DNA of 64,000 nt from a bacterium (GCA_020444425.1 JAHLLB010000012.1:46196-110195), one strand, 5' to 3'; shown: positions 44,833-54,488, numbered from the stretch's first letter. A program made the numbers and translations. Notes: generated by a model from the sequence alone, not told the origin.

Positions 44833-44984
44833 CAGACATTCACGTCTGGGATCATCCGTTTGCCATGTGCCCCTGATGGCTATGCCAGCAGGGATTATCC
44901 GCCCTCACACATCTGCGTTTGCAAGCAGACACGGGCACTCCATCGCTACATCACGCCCTGCTTCCCACGGACTTACGTCCGTGG
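44833..44984. repeat. Cluster of four dispersed hairpin repeats
   Basis: CAGAC/GTCTG (44833-44848), CCCTGATGGC/GCCAGCAGGG (44871-44893), GTTTGC/GCAGAC (44917-44930) and CCACGGAC/GTCCGTGG (44965-44984). The first two are followed by GGGATCATCCG or GGGATTATCCG, and the third by ACGGGCAC. The same kinds of hairpin and flank recur at 63682-63915 and in the metK leader. Confidence 0.75.
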
Positions 44985-45022
44985 TAAGGAGACTGTGCAC
45001 AGACACAGGCACAGGATAGAAA

Positions 45023-45781
45023 TCACTCAATCGGCTCGGCCAATGCGCCCTTGGTGAACAAGCGCGCGTTGGGTTCTTCGTTGTACCGGATCTCGATGGT
45101 GTTCATCACGGTGTACGAATTGCGCCGGTGGTTATCCATTCGCATCGAGAAAGCGGTTTTGCGGCCGTCCACGGTGCGAAAATCGGACAGGATCAGCGTC
45201 TTCTCCAAGCCTTCCTCGTCATAGTACTCGATCTTGCGGGATAGATGATCATTCGTTGATGCCCAGAGGATGAGATGGTCGTAGGACGGTCCATCCGGGG
45301 TCGGCGTAGCTTTCAGTTTGACCACGGGCTCGCCCTCGAGGGTTTCCTCGCCGAGCAGTTCGGCGGTGTAATCTTCCTGCAAGTCGCCGGTGGACAGATC
45401 TTCGTAGGAAAAGTCGCTGCCCATCGCGGATTGTTTCAACGTGTGCCCGGCGTAATGGCGGGTCACATCCCGGCGTTTCATGTAGTACCACACCTGGTCG
45501 CCGCCGTCCAGCATCAGGATTTTGTCACCGGCGACGCGGGGCGGATCGGTGTACGCCATCAAGGATACATCACCGCTGTCCGCGCTGAACGACTCGAACG
45601 TGAAGGTGCGTTCATCGCCGGAGGTGGTGGTGATGGTCTGGGTCATCGTGCCGATGGACCACGGCACCGACTCGGCGTCGTCGATTTTGCTCAGCCACTG
45701 CTGGCCGGCCTCGTCGGCCAGGGTCGTACAGGTGATCATCAGTAGGGCGAATACTGTTGTGCAAAGTATTCGTAGCTTCAT
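45023..45781 (-). CDS. LolA-like outer-membrane lipoprotein-sorting protein
   Basis: 252 aa from the ATG at 45781, preceded by GAGGAT; the frame is open upstream but overlaps the RND gene, so I reject the longer start. Signal peptide (KLRILCTTVFALLMITCTTLA-D). The fold pattern is that of LolA/LolB-like half-barrels used with RND pumps: GTMTQTITTTSGDERTFTFE, DKILMLDGGDQVWYYMKR, MGSDFSYEDLSTGDL, DHLILWASTNDHLSRKIEYY. It would carry a lipid or lipoprotein across the periplasm between the RND pump (31 bp upstream) and the outer-membrane barrel at 43634. Confidence 0.87.
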   Translation of the reverse strand: MKLRILCTTVFALLMITCTTLADEAGQQWLSKIDDAESVPWSIGTMTQTITTTSGDERTFTFESFSADSGDVSLMAYTDPPRVAGDKILMLDGGDQVWYYMKRRDVTRHYAGHTLKQSAMGSDFSYEDLSTGDLQEDYTAELLGEETLEGEPVVKLKATPTPDGPSYDHLILWASTNDHLSRKIEYYDEEGLEKTLILSDFRTVDGRKTAFSMRMDNHRRNSYTVMNTIEIRYNEEPNARLFTKGALAEPIE

Positions 45782-45812
45782 CGTCTTATCCTCAAACTGG
45801 TCGTAAGCGCTG

Positions 45813-48503
45813 TTAATTCCTGTCGCGCACAAACACCCGCACCACGGCCGGCAGCACGAGCACCGTCGCGATGAAGCAGAAGCCAACGCCGAGGAACAGC
45901 ACCATCCCGAAACTGGCCATGCCGCGCATGGTATAGAAAGCGATCGATCCGAAGCCGATCATGGTGGTGGCGCTGGTCAGCAGGATGGCGCGTCCAACAC
46001 GGCTGAACGCGGCCCGGATTCGTTCCACGGCAGTGCCTCTCAGTTCACGGAAGCGGTGCAGCGCGTGAACGCCGTCGTCGATTCCGATCCCGAGAATCAC
46101 CGGGACCGCGATCAGGTTGATGTAGTTGTACTTCATCCCGGTGATGTACATCAGGCCAAGCATCAGCAACGCGCCGCTGAGCAGCGGGATGACAGCCATC
46201 AGCCCAAACGCACCGCGGAAATGGAAGAGTAGCAGGATGAAGATGACACCCAGCGCGAGCAGTGATCCGGTACGGCCGTCACGCAACGTTTCGACCGTCA
46301 TCACGATGAACAATTCCGCCGTGCTGAGGTGATTGCCGGCGACGTCTTCGACCTGCTGGTCGAACTGGTCGAGCTTGTCCTTTTCCCAGATGCTTTCCCG
46401 TGGCGAGACGCGCAGCAGGTATTCGGCCGATCCGTCCATCGGCAGCAGTGACTTGCGCACACTCTCGGGCAAATTGTCCAGCGTGCCCGGGCTCGAATCG
46501 GCCATCTGCGGCAGCCGTTCGGCGAGAGACGCATTCCACGCCGCAGCGACGTCCTGCACACGTGCCCGGCCGGCCTCATCCTCGAACAATGCTTGCAGCG
46601 AGGGCAGGACGGCGGTGGTATCGGTTTCGTTGCTCTCGGTATCGTACCCGGTGAGGATGTCGATCACCGGCCACACCCGGTCGACACCGGCCATGTAGGC
46701 CTGGTTGCTCATGGCGTCCAGGTTGTCCCACAAACGGCTGATCTGTTCATACAGCTCATCCGTCTCCGTGTTCGGTGTGGGGTGTGACGCCATCTGTTCG
46801 CGCAACGAAGCCAGCTGCGGTGCATATTGATCGATCCACGCCGGCTTGGTCACGTAGTCACTGACCGAGCTGACGGATCCGACCGCGGGCTGATCCTCGA
46901 GTGTATCCTTCAGGGCACGGGCGCGCTCGATGTCGGTGACGGCGATCCAGCCGTTCTGGTCGGACATGCCGAACCGGTCAGGGATTTCCTGCTGCATCTC
47001 GACCGAAGTCAGTCCGGCGGGTTCGAGATTGAGGAAGTTGTATTCGAACGGTATCCCGGTCCAGGCTACGTAGAAACACGCCCCGCCGAGAAGCACCATG
47101 ACGATTATCACCAGTGCAGGCCGCTTGAACGACCAGGCGGCGATGCTACCGAGCAGCGGCCAGCCCTCTTCCGCGTCCGGCGGCAACGGCGCGACTCGTC
47201 CCTTGCGGGTGTACCGCTTCTCCCGCAGCACGAGCAGCGGTGGCAGCGTGAGGAACACCGCGACCAGTGTCAGCAACACACCCGCGCCAGCGGAGAAGCC
47301 GAACTCGAACACGCCGCGCGTGTCGGCGATCATCAATGCGAAGAACGCCGCCGCGGTTGTCAGGCCACCGGTGAGCACGCCGCGTCCGGTGCCGCCGAGG
47401 GTGATCGCGAGCGCATCCTCGAGGTCGTGCCCGGCCCCGCGTTCCTCGCAGAAGCGGGTGACAATGTGCAGCGTGAAGTCGATCCCGAGTCCGATCAGTA
47501 CCAGGCCGAGCATGACGGTCATGATGTTGATCGACCCGAAAATGATCGCCATCAGGCCGAGCGCCCAGATAATCCCCACCGCCAGCGGCAGCATCGCCAG
47601 CCACGGCAGCCCCCAGCTGCGGAAATTGCGTGCCAGCAACAGGTAGACGAGAATCCACGCCGCCAGCATCAACAGTTGCGTGTACGTGCCGACGCTGTTC
47701 ATCTCGTCCACGCCGATCGGTCCCATGCCGGTGAAGCTGACCTTGACTTCCGGATGCTCGGCCGCACGTTCGCCGACAGTCTGCTGAACCTGCTTCGTCA
47801 ACTCCAGCGCGGCCTCGGACGCCGACCACATCGGCTCTTTCGGTGTGATCGCGACCAGCAGCATCTTGCGGTCGAGACTCAGCATCCACGGTTCACCGGC
47901 GAGCAAGGCGCGCACGCCTTCGTCCGCGTCAGCGTTGTTGGCGGACAGCCCCTGCTCGAGACGTTCCAGGGCGAGGCCCATGCCGAGCAGGCCACGCGCG
48001 ACCATCAGCTCATCGTCGCGCAAATTGTCGTCATTGTCGGTGTACTCGCGTTCGAAATCGTCGTTAATGCCGCGCAGCACACCGGTCAGGCTGGGGTCAT
48101 CGTACATCCGCAGCCAGCGGTAGAAATCTTTCGGCTTTTGCAACATGAAGCCGTGGTCGAGGAAATACTCCTGCGGCTGTGCACCCTCGACGTGGTAGAC
48201 ACCCTCCATCTCACGCAGAGTGGGCACGATCTCTTCCGCGAACGCGACCATGTCATCACGTTCGCCCTCAATGGCGACGATGATCGACTGCTCACCGTAC
48301 TCGTCAACGATCTGCTTGTAGCCGACGGCGTCCGGATGGTGTTCCGGCAGCAGGTCGATGAAGTTCATCCGGAGTTGCAGCGTGCCCGCCTGCCAGAACG
48401 CGGCGAATGTCACAAGCAGCAGCACGATCAACGTCAGCACTGGACGATTGACACTGAGCCGCGCGATGCCACGCGCCCAGCCGGGGATGGTTTCCTGATT
48501 CAT
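45813..48503 (-). CDS. RND superfamily transporter, MMPL/HAE-3 type
   Basis: 896 aa, two repeats each with a periplasmic domain and a helix bundle; 12 helices expected. After helix 1 (LTLIVLLLVTFAAFW) comes NFIDLLPEHHPDA, typical of this class. The proton-relay regions read GLVLIGLGIDFTLHIVTRF in the first half and GIGIDDGVHALHRFRE in the second. Members export lipids, hopanoids or other hydrophobic molecules. The start overlaps the tetR stop by four bases (coupled translation) and the LolA-like gene follows. Substrate unknown. Confidence 0.9.
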   Translation of the reverse strand: MNQETIPGWARGIARLSVNRPVLTLIVLLLVTFAAFWQAGTLQLRMNFIDLLPEHHPDAVGYKQIVDEYGEQSIIVAIEGERDDMVAFAEEIVPTLREMEGVYHVEGAQPQEYFLDHGFMLQKPKDFYRWLRMYDDPSLTGVLRGINDDFEREYTDNDDNLRDDELMVARGLLGMGLALERLEQGLSANNADADEGVRALLAGEPWMLSLDRKMLLVAITPKEPMWSASEAALELTKQVQQTVGERAAEHPEVKVSFTGMGPIGVDEMNSVGTYTQLLMLAAWILVYLLLARNFRSWGLPWLAMLPLAVGIIWALGLMAIIFGSINIMTVMLGLVLIGLGIDFTLHIVTRFCEERGAGHDLEDALAITLGGTGRGVLTGGLTTAAAFFALMIADTRGVFEFGFSAGAGVLLTLVAVFLTLPPLLVLREKRYTRKGRVAPLPPDAEEGWPLLGSIAAWSFKRPALVIIVMVLLGGACFYVAWTGIPFEYNFLNLEPAGLTSVEMQQEIPDRFGMSDQNGWIAVTDIERARALKDTLEDQPAVGSVSSVSDYVTKPAWIDQYAPQLASLREQMASHPTPNTETDELYEQISRLWDNLDAMSNQAYMAGVDRVWPVIDILTGYDTESNETDTTAVLPSLQALFEDEAGRARVQDVAAAWNASLAERLPQMADSSPGTLDNLPESVRKSLLPMDGSAEYLLRVSPRESIWEKDKLDQFDQQVEDVAGNHLSTAELFIVMTVETLRDGRTGSLLALGVIFILLLFHFRGAFGLMAVIPLLSGALLMLGLMYITGMKYNYINLIAVPVILGIGIDDGVHALHRFRELRGTAVERIRAAFSRVGRAILLTSATTMIGFGSIAFYTMRGMASFGMVLFLGVGFCFIATVLVLPAVVRVFVRDRN

Positions 48504-49177
48504 ATGTTCATCCCTCTGGATGATTCGTTCGGATAAGGCAGCAAACCATGGATGATGAACTCGGTGGTTTCGTGGATCAGGGTGTCGACATCCATCTGAA
48601 TGGCGACGGCGTCCGGGTTCATCAGGAAAATGTGTACGGTGTCGAGCAGGGTCTGGATGATCCAGGTGGCCATTTCGGGATCAAGCTGGCGGAATTCGCC
48701 CCGTTCGACGCCTTCCTGCAGAAAGCTCGACAGCAGGTTGATCACCGAATACAACTCGGTGTTGGTGGGGGCGATGTGGGTCATGGTGCGCATCAACTCG
48801 GCGTCCTCCAGCAACACCTGAAACAGCGGATGCGCCTGCACCACGTTGAAGTAGGTGGACAGATAATGACGCACCTTGCCGGTCGCGGACGCACCCTCGG
48901 GCAACGTCGCCAGCACCTCATCGGTCAGATCCTGCGCGAGTGCGCTGTGCATCTGCACCAGCAGGTCGAGCTTGTCGTTGAACAGTTCGTAAAAGGTGCG
49001 TTTCGACATCTTCGCCGCCCTGCACACCTCTTCGATGGTGGTCTTCTTGAATCCGAAGCGCACGAAGAGTGGCTCCGCCGCGGTGAAAATCTGACGGCGT
49101 TTCGACCGCTCCGGATCGGCTTTCGCCTGGTCGCCGGATGATCTCCCGGCTTCGTTCTGTGGTGTTCGTAGCGCCAT
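48500..49177 (-). CDS. TetR-family transcriptional regulator
   Basis: 225 aa. The N-terminal DNA-binding domain (~28-75) shows RRQIFTAAEPLFVRFGFKKT and the helix-turn-helix TTIEEVCRAAKMSKRTFYELF. The C-terminal ligand domain is helical with no recognisable subfamily. It is the first gene of the tetR-RND-LolA-barrel operon and most likely represses it until a hydrophobic ligand binds. An inverted repeat ~65-85 bp upstream could be its operator. Confidence 0.92.
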   Translation of the reverse strand: MALRTPQNEAGRSSGDQAKADPERSKRRQIFTAAEPLFVRFGFKKTTIEEVCRAAKMSKRTFYELFNDKLDLLVQMHSALAQDLTDEVLATLPEGASATGKVRHYLSTYFNVVQAHPLFQVLLEDAELMRTMTHIAPTNTELYSVINLLSSFLQEGVERGEFRQLDPEMATWIIQTLLDTVHIFLMNPDAVAIQMDVDTLIHETTEFIIHGLLPYPNESSRGMNI

Positions 49178-49242
49178 GATCTGCCTCAGTACGTCCTGGC
49201 TACTGTCGGCTCAGGTCGTGTCCGGTGTGTTTGAAACGAAGA

Positions 49243-49263
49243 AACGATTCAACGAACATCGTT
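49243..49263. promoter_or_regulatory. Candidate TetR operator
   Basis: AACGAT (49243-49248) and ATCGTT (49258-49263) form a perfect 6-bp inverted repeat with a 9-bp spacer, upstream of the tetR start at 49177. Spacing and symmetry suit a TetR dimer; no experimental support. Confidence 0.35.
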
Positions 49264-49828
49264 TACTCGTGTCAGAAAGTATCGACGAAAGGTGTGGAAG
49301 TCAAGCGGGATTGGAGAGACCTCTCTCTCTTCCCGGAGTTCGAGCAATTTTCGAGGATTGGCGTAGGGTTCCGGGCGTGGTGTTTTGTATGTTAGGGCAA
49401 TGAGCAGACGGGACACGGGGGATGTTGAGTGTCCGGCGGGGCTGGTTCAATCAGCGAATGGAGTCATGATTTGGGTCAATTTCGCAAGCCAACCTGTTGA
49501 TACAACGGTAGTTTTGTTCAAGTCCAGGGAGAGGCACGACAGAGCGGGAGGCGGGCGCGAGCCTGTGACAGCCGTCATCAGGGGAGGCGTGTGAGTCAGT
49601 TAAATTAGGTACGCCGAACTAGTGTTGTTGGGTTGAGATAGCTGACAGGATCTTGGTGTTTTCGAAGATTGGAGGATCGTTATCCCGATCTTCGTACAAT
49701 TGTTGAATGATTGCCGGTACGTTCCGTGCGGGTATGCGGAATGTTGGTTTTGTACGATACAGCGAACATCATGCGAGCCGGTGGAGCGGTATGAAATCGC
49801 CGGAAAATCGCTGAAGAGGCGAGCCACG
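49264..49828. other. Intergenic region between divergent tetR and surface-protein genes
   Basis: I see no credible coding frame here. It should hold the promoter of the 49829 gene and part of the tetR promoter. The two short open frames present have no domain, no ribosome-binding site and atypical composition. Confidence 0.5.
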
Positions 49829-51412
49829 ATGGAGAATGCAGGAGTGACCCGCGTGACAAACGATCGAAATAAAACAATACAGCACGGAATCACCTCGGGT
49901 GTTACGATGGTGATGCTGGTGTTGCTGCTGGCGCTGTCCGCAGACGCGCAGTTGACCGCGAGCTGGTTTCGGGTCTATGGCGGCTCGAGCGAGGATTATG
50001 GCAAGGACGTCATCGCGACGTCCGACGGCGGTTTTGCAGCGGTTGGCATTACGAAATCATTCGCCGAACCAACCGGCGACATCGCGGTGTTGAAGGTTGG
50101 CGACATCGGCCAGTACGAGTGGGGCCGAACCTTTGGCCGCAATTCCCTCGACAACGGCAAGGAGCTGGTTCAGACGGCTGACGGTGGATTTGTCGTGTGT
50201 GGCTACGCCTTCTCGTTTGGCACTGGCCCGGGCGACCGTGAAGCGGTCGTGTTCAAGATCGACGCCAGCGGCGAGCGGATCTGGGGCAATGCGTATGGCG
50301 GTCCCGGCACCGACACAGCCTTTGATCTGGTCGCGATGGAAGGCGGTGGGTTTTATTCTGCCGGCGATTATGAATTTACCAGCACCGGAGCGCGCAGCAC
50401 CTACCTGCACCGTCTCGACGAAGACGGTGGCACAGTCTGGGAAGTGATTGTCGGTGATGACACCATCGACGAACGCACATTTACCGGCTGCCAGCTGAGC
50501 AACAGCGACCTGGTTTACGCTGGCTGGCGGCGGGTACAGATCGGGCTGATGCCGGACTTCGTCTTTGGTGCAGTGGATACATCAGGCAACGAATTGTGGG
50601 ATACGTCCTTCGGATTTGACGGGCTCGACATCATTCGACGTGTGCGTCCCCTGCCGACGGGCGGTTTTATCGCCATCGGCGAGACCGATCTGCAGTTTGG
50701 CACCGAGAACGAGCATACGGACCTCTTCATCGCCAAGTTCACCGAGACCGGTGACACGAGCTGGACGCGTCAGGTCGGTACCTCCGGCGACGAAGACTGC
50801 AACTCGCTTGAAATTACCAGCGAGGGCGACATCCTGATCGGCGGTTCGACACGTGGCGGTTACAGCGATTCGTGGGATGTGTACGTTGTCAAGATGGACA
50901 CGCTCGGCAACCTGATTTACGACTGGTCACATTACACCCCCGACCTCGAATTTGGCCGTGGGATCTGCGAATCGTCGCCGGGTGAGTATGTCATTACCGG
51001 CAAGACGACGCACAACACCGACGCCGCAGGATCGTTGTTCCTGTTCCGTGTCTTCGAACCCGAACCGGATCCGTCTGAGCGTCCGAACACCAAGCAGACA
51101 GCGGGCGACAACCTCATCGCGGGGCAGTCGGACGAAACCGGATTGCCGCGGTATACGTTGAAGCCGGTGACGCCGAACCCGACCAATGCTGGCGCGGTGG
51201 TAACCTTGCAGCTGCCGGAAGCGGGGCATGTCAACGCAGTCGTTTACAACTCGCTCGGGCGTGAGGTGATGGTGCTGAATAACGGAGTGATGACGGCCGG
51301 AACGCACCAGTTCGCGTTGGTGGGCGACAACCTCGCCAGCGGAGTGTATTTTGTCCGTGCCGTGGTGCCGGGTCAGCTGGACGCCATCCAGCGAGTGACC
51401 ATCGTTCGTTAA
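49829..51412 (+). CDS. Secreted beta-propeller-like surface protein with T9SS-like sorting domain
   Basis: 527 aa from the ATG at 49829 (AGAGGCGAG upstream). A charged N-terminus precedes the signal helix (VTMVMLVLLLALSADA-Q). About eight repeats of ~45 residues follow, with the rhythm DxGKDVIATSDGGFAAVGI / DIAVLKVGDIGQYEW, seen in delta-60-like or SBBP-like propeller repeats. The last ~80 residues are the sorting domain (LKPVTPNPTNAGAVVTLQL ... LASGVYFVRAV ... RVTIVR). The 5'-truncated gene at 2-868 is a relative. Probably surface-exposed; ligand unknown. Confidence 0.85.
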   Translation: MENAGVTRVTNDRNKTIQHGITSGVTMVMLVLLLALSADAQLTASWFRVYGGSSEDYGKDVIATSDGGFAAVGITKSFAEPTGDIAVLKVGDIGQYEWGRTFGRNSLDNGKELVQTADGGFVVCGYAFSFGTGPGDREAVVFKIDASGERIWGNAYGGPGTDTAFDLVAMEGGGFYSAGDYEFTSTGARSTYLHRLDEDGGTVWEVIVGDDTIDERTFTGCQLSNSDLVYAGWRRVQIGLMPDFVFGAVDTSGNELWDTSFGFDGLDIIRRVRPLPTGGFIAIGETDLQFGTENEHTDLFIAKFTETGDTSWTRQVGTSGDEDCNSLEITSEGDILIGGSTRGGYSDSWDVYVVKMDTLGNLIYDWSHYTPDLEFGRGICESSPGEYVITGKTTHNTDAAGSLFLFRVFEPEPDPSERPNTKQTAGDNLIAGQSDETGLPRYTLKPVTPNPTNAGAVVTLQLPEAGHVNAVVYNSLGREVMVLNNGVMTAGTHQFALVGDNLASGVYFVRAVVPGQLDAIQRVTIVR

Positions 51413-51442
51413 CACGATGAGACTTTTCTGAAGCGAAGCTAC

Positions 51443-51470
51443 AGCCGTCCTCCGGGGCGGCTTTTCTTTT
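51443..51470 (+). terminator. Intrinsic terminator
   Basis: GCCGTCC, loop TCCG, GGGCGGC (one G-U) followed by TTTTCTTTT, 30 bp after the stop of the 49829 gene. Confidence 0.8.
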
Positions 51471-51537
51471 GCGGGAACAGCGCGGAGTGTATCTTCGCCG
51501 AATGGGAACGAACGACGAGTTTGTTGGGGAGCGGACC

Positions 51538-52650
51538 ATGCAGCGCAGTTTGGTGGTGGTATTGACGGTGCTGGTGATGTTCGGCACGTGGCAGGCGGGA
51601 GCAGCGATCATCACGATGCCCGGTGGTGCGCCGACGATACAGCAGGCGGTGGAATCGGCTGCGCCCGGGGACACGATCCTGCTCGGCAAGGGGATTTACC
51701 AGCAGCTGATCCGTGTTGACAACAAGCCGTTAACGATTGCCTCCTACTTCCTGACCACCGGTGACTCCAGCGCGATCCGTTCAACCATACTCCACGGCGG
51801 CGGCATCACCAATGACGCGGCCATTGTGACGACGACCGGCAGCGATACACTCACGTTGGTGGGATTGACACTTACCGCCAGCAGCGATGGGATCCAACCG
51901 TTTTCGCCGCTCAATGTCCGTCATTGCGTCATTTACGGCACGGTCGATGGGATCGACTACGAGTCGGGCAGTGGTGGTTTCCTGACAGACTGCCTGATTG
52001 AACGGAACGTGGACGACGCCGTGGATCTGGATGAGGACACCCAGGTTATCATCGAGCGATGCATCTTGCGGGACAACGACGACGACGGTATCGAAATCCG
52101 GTTGCACCCGTGGGCATGGGATTCGTTGCGAGTCGTGATTCGGGACAACACCATTACCGGGAACGGCGAGGACGGCATTCAGTTCATCGGCTACAACGAG
52201 GATACGCACCGCCATTTCCGGATCGAGAACAATCTGATCGCCGACAACGAGATGAGCGCGATTGCGTGCATGGACGATTCCACCACCCGCGAGGATTACC
52301 GTGGCGCGCAGATCCCGGAGCGGATCGACGTGATCGGGAATACGTTCGTCAACAATCCCTATTGCATTGTCGGTGGCGCGAAGTTCCGAGTGAAGGACAA
52401 CCTGTTCATCGGCAGCTCGGCGGCGGTGTTCCGGCGTGTCGGTGACGGCGCGATGCTGGCCGGCAACACGGCGTGGGAATGCAGGATGCTGGCGGAAGAG
52501 ATGGGAGGCGTGCGACACGGATTCCGGCGCATCATCCCGCGCTCAGAAGGGCGTCCCGGCGAACAGTGGCCTGTCAATCCCGGTGTCGAAGGCACGAAAC
52601 GGATGCGTTGGATGCCTGCCGCACCCGCCAAGGCACAGAACGACGAATAG
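51538..52650 (+). CDS. Exported right-handed beta-helix protein
   Basis: 370 aa from the ATG at 51538, with GGGGAGCGG upstream. Signal peptide (RSLVVVLTVLVMFGTWQAGA). Then PGGAPTIQQAVESAAPGDTILLGKG, the usual opening of NosD/pectate-lyase-like beta-helices, and successive coils (FLTDCLIERNVDDAVDLDED; IERCILRDNDDDGIEIR; IRDNTITGNGEDGIQFIG; IENNLIADNEMSAIACM; VIGNTFVNNPYCIVGG). It has no C-terminal sorting domain. The fold is often a polysaccharide lyase or surface protein; no catalytic residues can be named. It converges with the next gene, 11 bp away. Confidence 0.85.
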   Translation: MQRSLVVVLTVLVMFGTWQAGAAIITMPGGAPTIQQAVESAAPGDTILLGKGIYQQLIRVDNKPLTIASYFLTTGDSSAIRSTILHGGGITNDAAIVTTTGSDTLTLVGLTLTASSDGIQPFSPLNVRHCVIYGTVDGIDYESGSGGFLTDCLIERNVDDAVDLDEDTQVIIERCILRDNDDDGIEIRLHPWAWDSLRVVIRDNTITGNGEDGIQFIGYNEDTHRHFRIENNLIADNEMSAIACMDDSTTREDYRGAQIPERIDVIGNTFVNNPYCIVGGAKFRVKDNLFIGSSAAVFRRVGDGAMLAGNTAWECRMLAEEMGGVRHGFRRIIPRSEGRPGEQWPVNPGVEGTKRMRWMPAAPAKAQNDE

Positions 52651-52661
52651 TCTCTATTGAC

Positions 52662-54401
52662 CTATTTCAGGTAAACGATTCTTTGCAGGGATCGACGTTG
52701 ACCTGCCGCAGCCACACGTACCAGGTAAATCCCGGCGGCGTGGTCGTGCAGGTTCAGGGTGACCGGGTGCGATCCGGCGGGGAAAGAACCGTGTATCGGT
52801 TCGGCGACGGTCCGTCCGAGGATGTCGGTGACGGTCACTATCAGGTCGGACGCCACCGGCAGGGAAACGTGTAGCGTGGTGCTGCCGTTGAACGGATTCG
52901 GGTAGGCCGGCGAGACGGCGTATGTGCGCGGTTGCCCGGAGGGATTGCTGCGCACCGCCGCGTCGAAGCTCTTCGTCACCTGCAACGAATCGGACACGAT
53001 CGGATTGTCGCGATCCTCGCCGATGACGATCAGCAACGTGTACTCGCCCGGGTCTAAATCGCCATCCATGGTGTAGTTCGAATCGAAACTGTTGTCACCG
53101 GTGACCACGTTCACCGTATCCGGATCGTCAGCGAGGATCAATTCGCCGTCCGGATCGCGCAGGTCTTTCCACACGAAAGTCGTGAGCGGTGCGTTGAGGA
53201 TCGACGAGATCTCCAGCTCGAACGACACCGTATCGCCCTGCGCGGGGACGATGATCGGGTCGTGCGCGGGGATCACGGTCAGCGTCAACGGGATCAGCGG
53301 TTCATTTTCCCACCAGATAACCTGTTGCAGGTGCGCGCAGGCGGAGATAATGTCGTTGTCGTTGTCGCCGTCGAGGTCGGCGACGAACACTGAGCGTGTG
53401 CCCAGGGCGCGGTCGGAGATCTGGTGTTCGATCCACGTTCCGTCACGGTCAACATTCTCCCACCACATCAGCAGGTCGCTGGAATAGGTTCCCCCGACGA
53501 TGTCGAGGTCGCCGTCGCCGTCCATGTCGCCGGTGTAGACGTCGTTTGCGAATTCGATGCTGTCGGCGACCACGGTGCTGACCCAGTCGCCGTTTCCATC
53601 CTGTGACCAGTACACGAACAGGTCAAAGCGCGAGGTGGCGGCGATGATCTCGAGACGGTTGTCGCCGACGATGTCCGCCGCATGCACCGACCGTGTGCCC
53701 CACAGCAGTTCGGGCATTTGGTGACGGGTCCACGTTTGCCCGTTGTTGTTGTTTTCCCAGAACCAGACGCCGGCAGAATCGGCCCCGGCGAGGATATCGG
53801 GGTCGCCGTCCTGGTCGATGTCGGCGGCGAAGACGGTGCGTGCGCCGTAGAAAGTGTTCGTCAGGATGTGTTCATCCCAGCCGAAGCCGTTTTCGAACCA
53901 GGAAACGCGGTCGTAGCCGTAGGAGCAGGCGAGGATGTCGTTGTCGCCGTCGAGGTCGAAGTCGGCTGAGGTGATGCCTTTGGAATAGGGGAACCAGTCG
54001 ATGATCGAGTGTTCTGTCCACGGACCGTTCTCCCACACCGCGACCCGTCCGGCGGTCATCGCCGCGCCGAGGATTTCGGGGTAGCCGTCGCCGTTCAGGT
54101 CGCCCGCGCTGACATCCCACGCACCCTCGAAATCGTCCGCGACGATGTGTTCCGTCCAGTTGGCGGAACCGTCATTCTCCCACCAGCCGAGGAGATTGTC
54201 GTAGCGGAAGGCACCGAGCACGTCGATGTCGCCGTCCAGGTCCATGTCGGTGGCGTACACCGCACGGGTGCCGTGGTAGCCATCCACCAGCACATGCGGG
54301 TAAAACCCGGCATGTGTCGCGGGGACACACAGCAGCACCGCCAGCAGCAGAAGTATACCGGCAAGCGTGCGGATCGAGCTGGATGTGAACGGATCAGGCA
54401 T
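52662..54401 (-). CDS. Secreted FG-GAP/VCBS repeat protein with T9SS-like sorting domain
   Basis: 579 aa from the ATG at 54401; a GTG 63 bp upstream is possible, and neither has a strong ribosome-binding site. Signal peptide (TLAGILLLLAVLLCVPATHA-G). At least six FG-GAP/VCBS-type repeats carry DxDxDG calcium-binding loops (DMDLDGDIDVLGAF, DLNGDGYPEILGAA, DFDLDGDNDILACS, DIDQDGDPDILAGA, DMDGDGDLDIVGGT, DLDGDNDNDIISAC), making an integrin-like propeller. An Ig-like part (~385-490) and the sorting domain (YPNPFNGSTTLHVSL ... AAGIYLVRVAA ... LQRIVYLK) follow. Surface or secreted. Confidence 0.87.
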   Translation of the reverse strand: MPDPFTSSSIRTLAGILLLLAVLLCVPATHAGFYPHVLVDGYHGTRAVYATDMDLDGDIDVLGAFRYDNLLGWWENDGSANWTEHIVADDFEGAWDVSAGDLNGDGYPEILGAAMTAGRVAVWENGPWTEHSIIDWFPYSKGITSADFDLDGDNDILACSYGYDRVSWFENGFGWDEHILTNTFYGARTVFAADIDQDGDPDILAGADSAGVWFWENNNNGQTWTRHQMPELLWGTRSVHAADIVGDNRLEIIAATSRFDLFVYWSQDGNGDWVSTVVADSIEFANDVYTGDMDGDGDLDIVGGTYSSDLLMWWENVDRDGTWIEHQISDRALGTRSVFVADLDGDNDNDIISACAHLQQVIWWENEPLIPLTLTVIPAHDPIIVPAQGDTVSFELEISSILNAPLTTFVWKDLRDPDGELILADDPDTVNVVTGDNSFDSNYTMDGDLDPGEYTLLIVIGEDRDNPIVSDSLQVTKSFDAAVRSNPSGQPRTYAVSPAYPNPFNGSTTLHVSLPVASDLIVTVTDILGRTVAEPIHGSFPAGSHPVTLNLHDHAAGIYLVRVAAAGQRRSLQRIVYLK

Positions 54402-54488
54402 TGTGAAAGTGCCGGTGACTGTGAACCCAGAAGTGTAATGTCTCACCGCGAAGGGGAGGGGCACAACGTGCGCTCGCTCCTCGGGGGA

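Noticed and set aside
46827..48536. 569-codon open frame on the plus strand
   Set aside because: Antisense to the MMPL/RND transporter; composition (Arg/His/Gln/Glu-rich) and lack of motifs mark it as a shadow.
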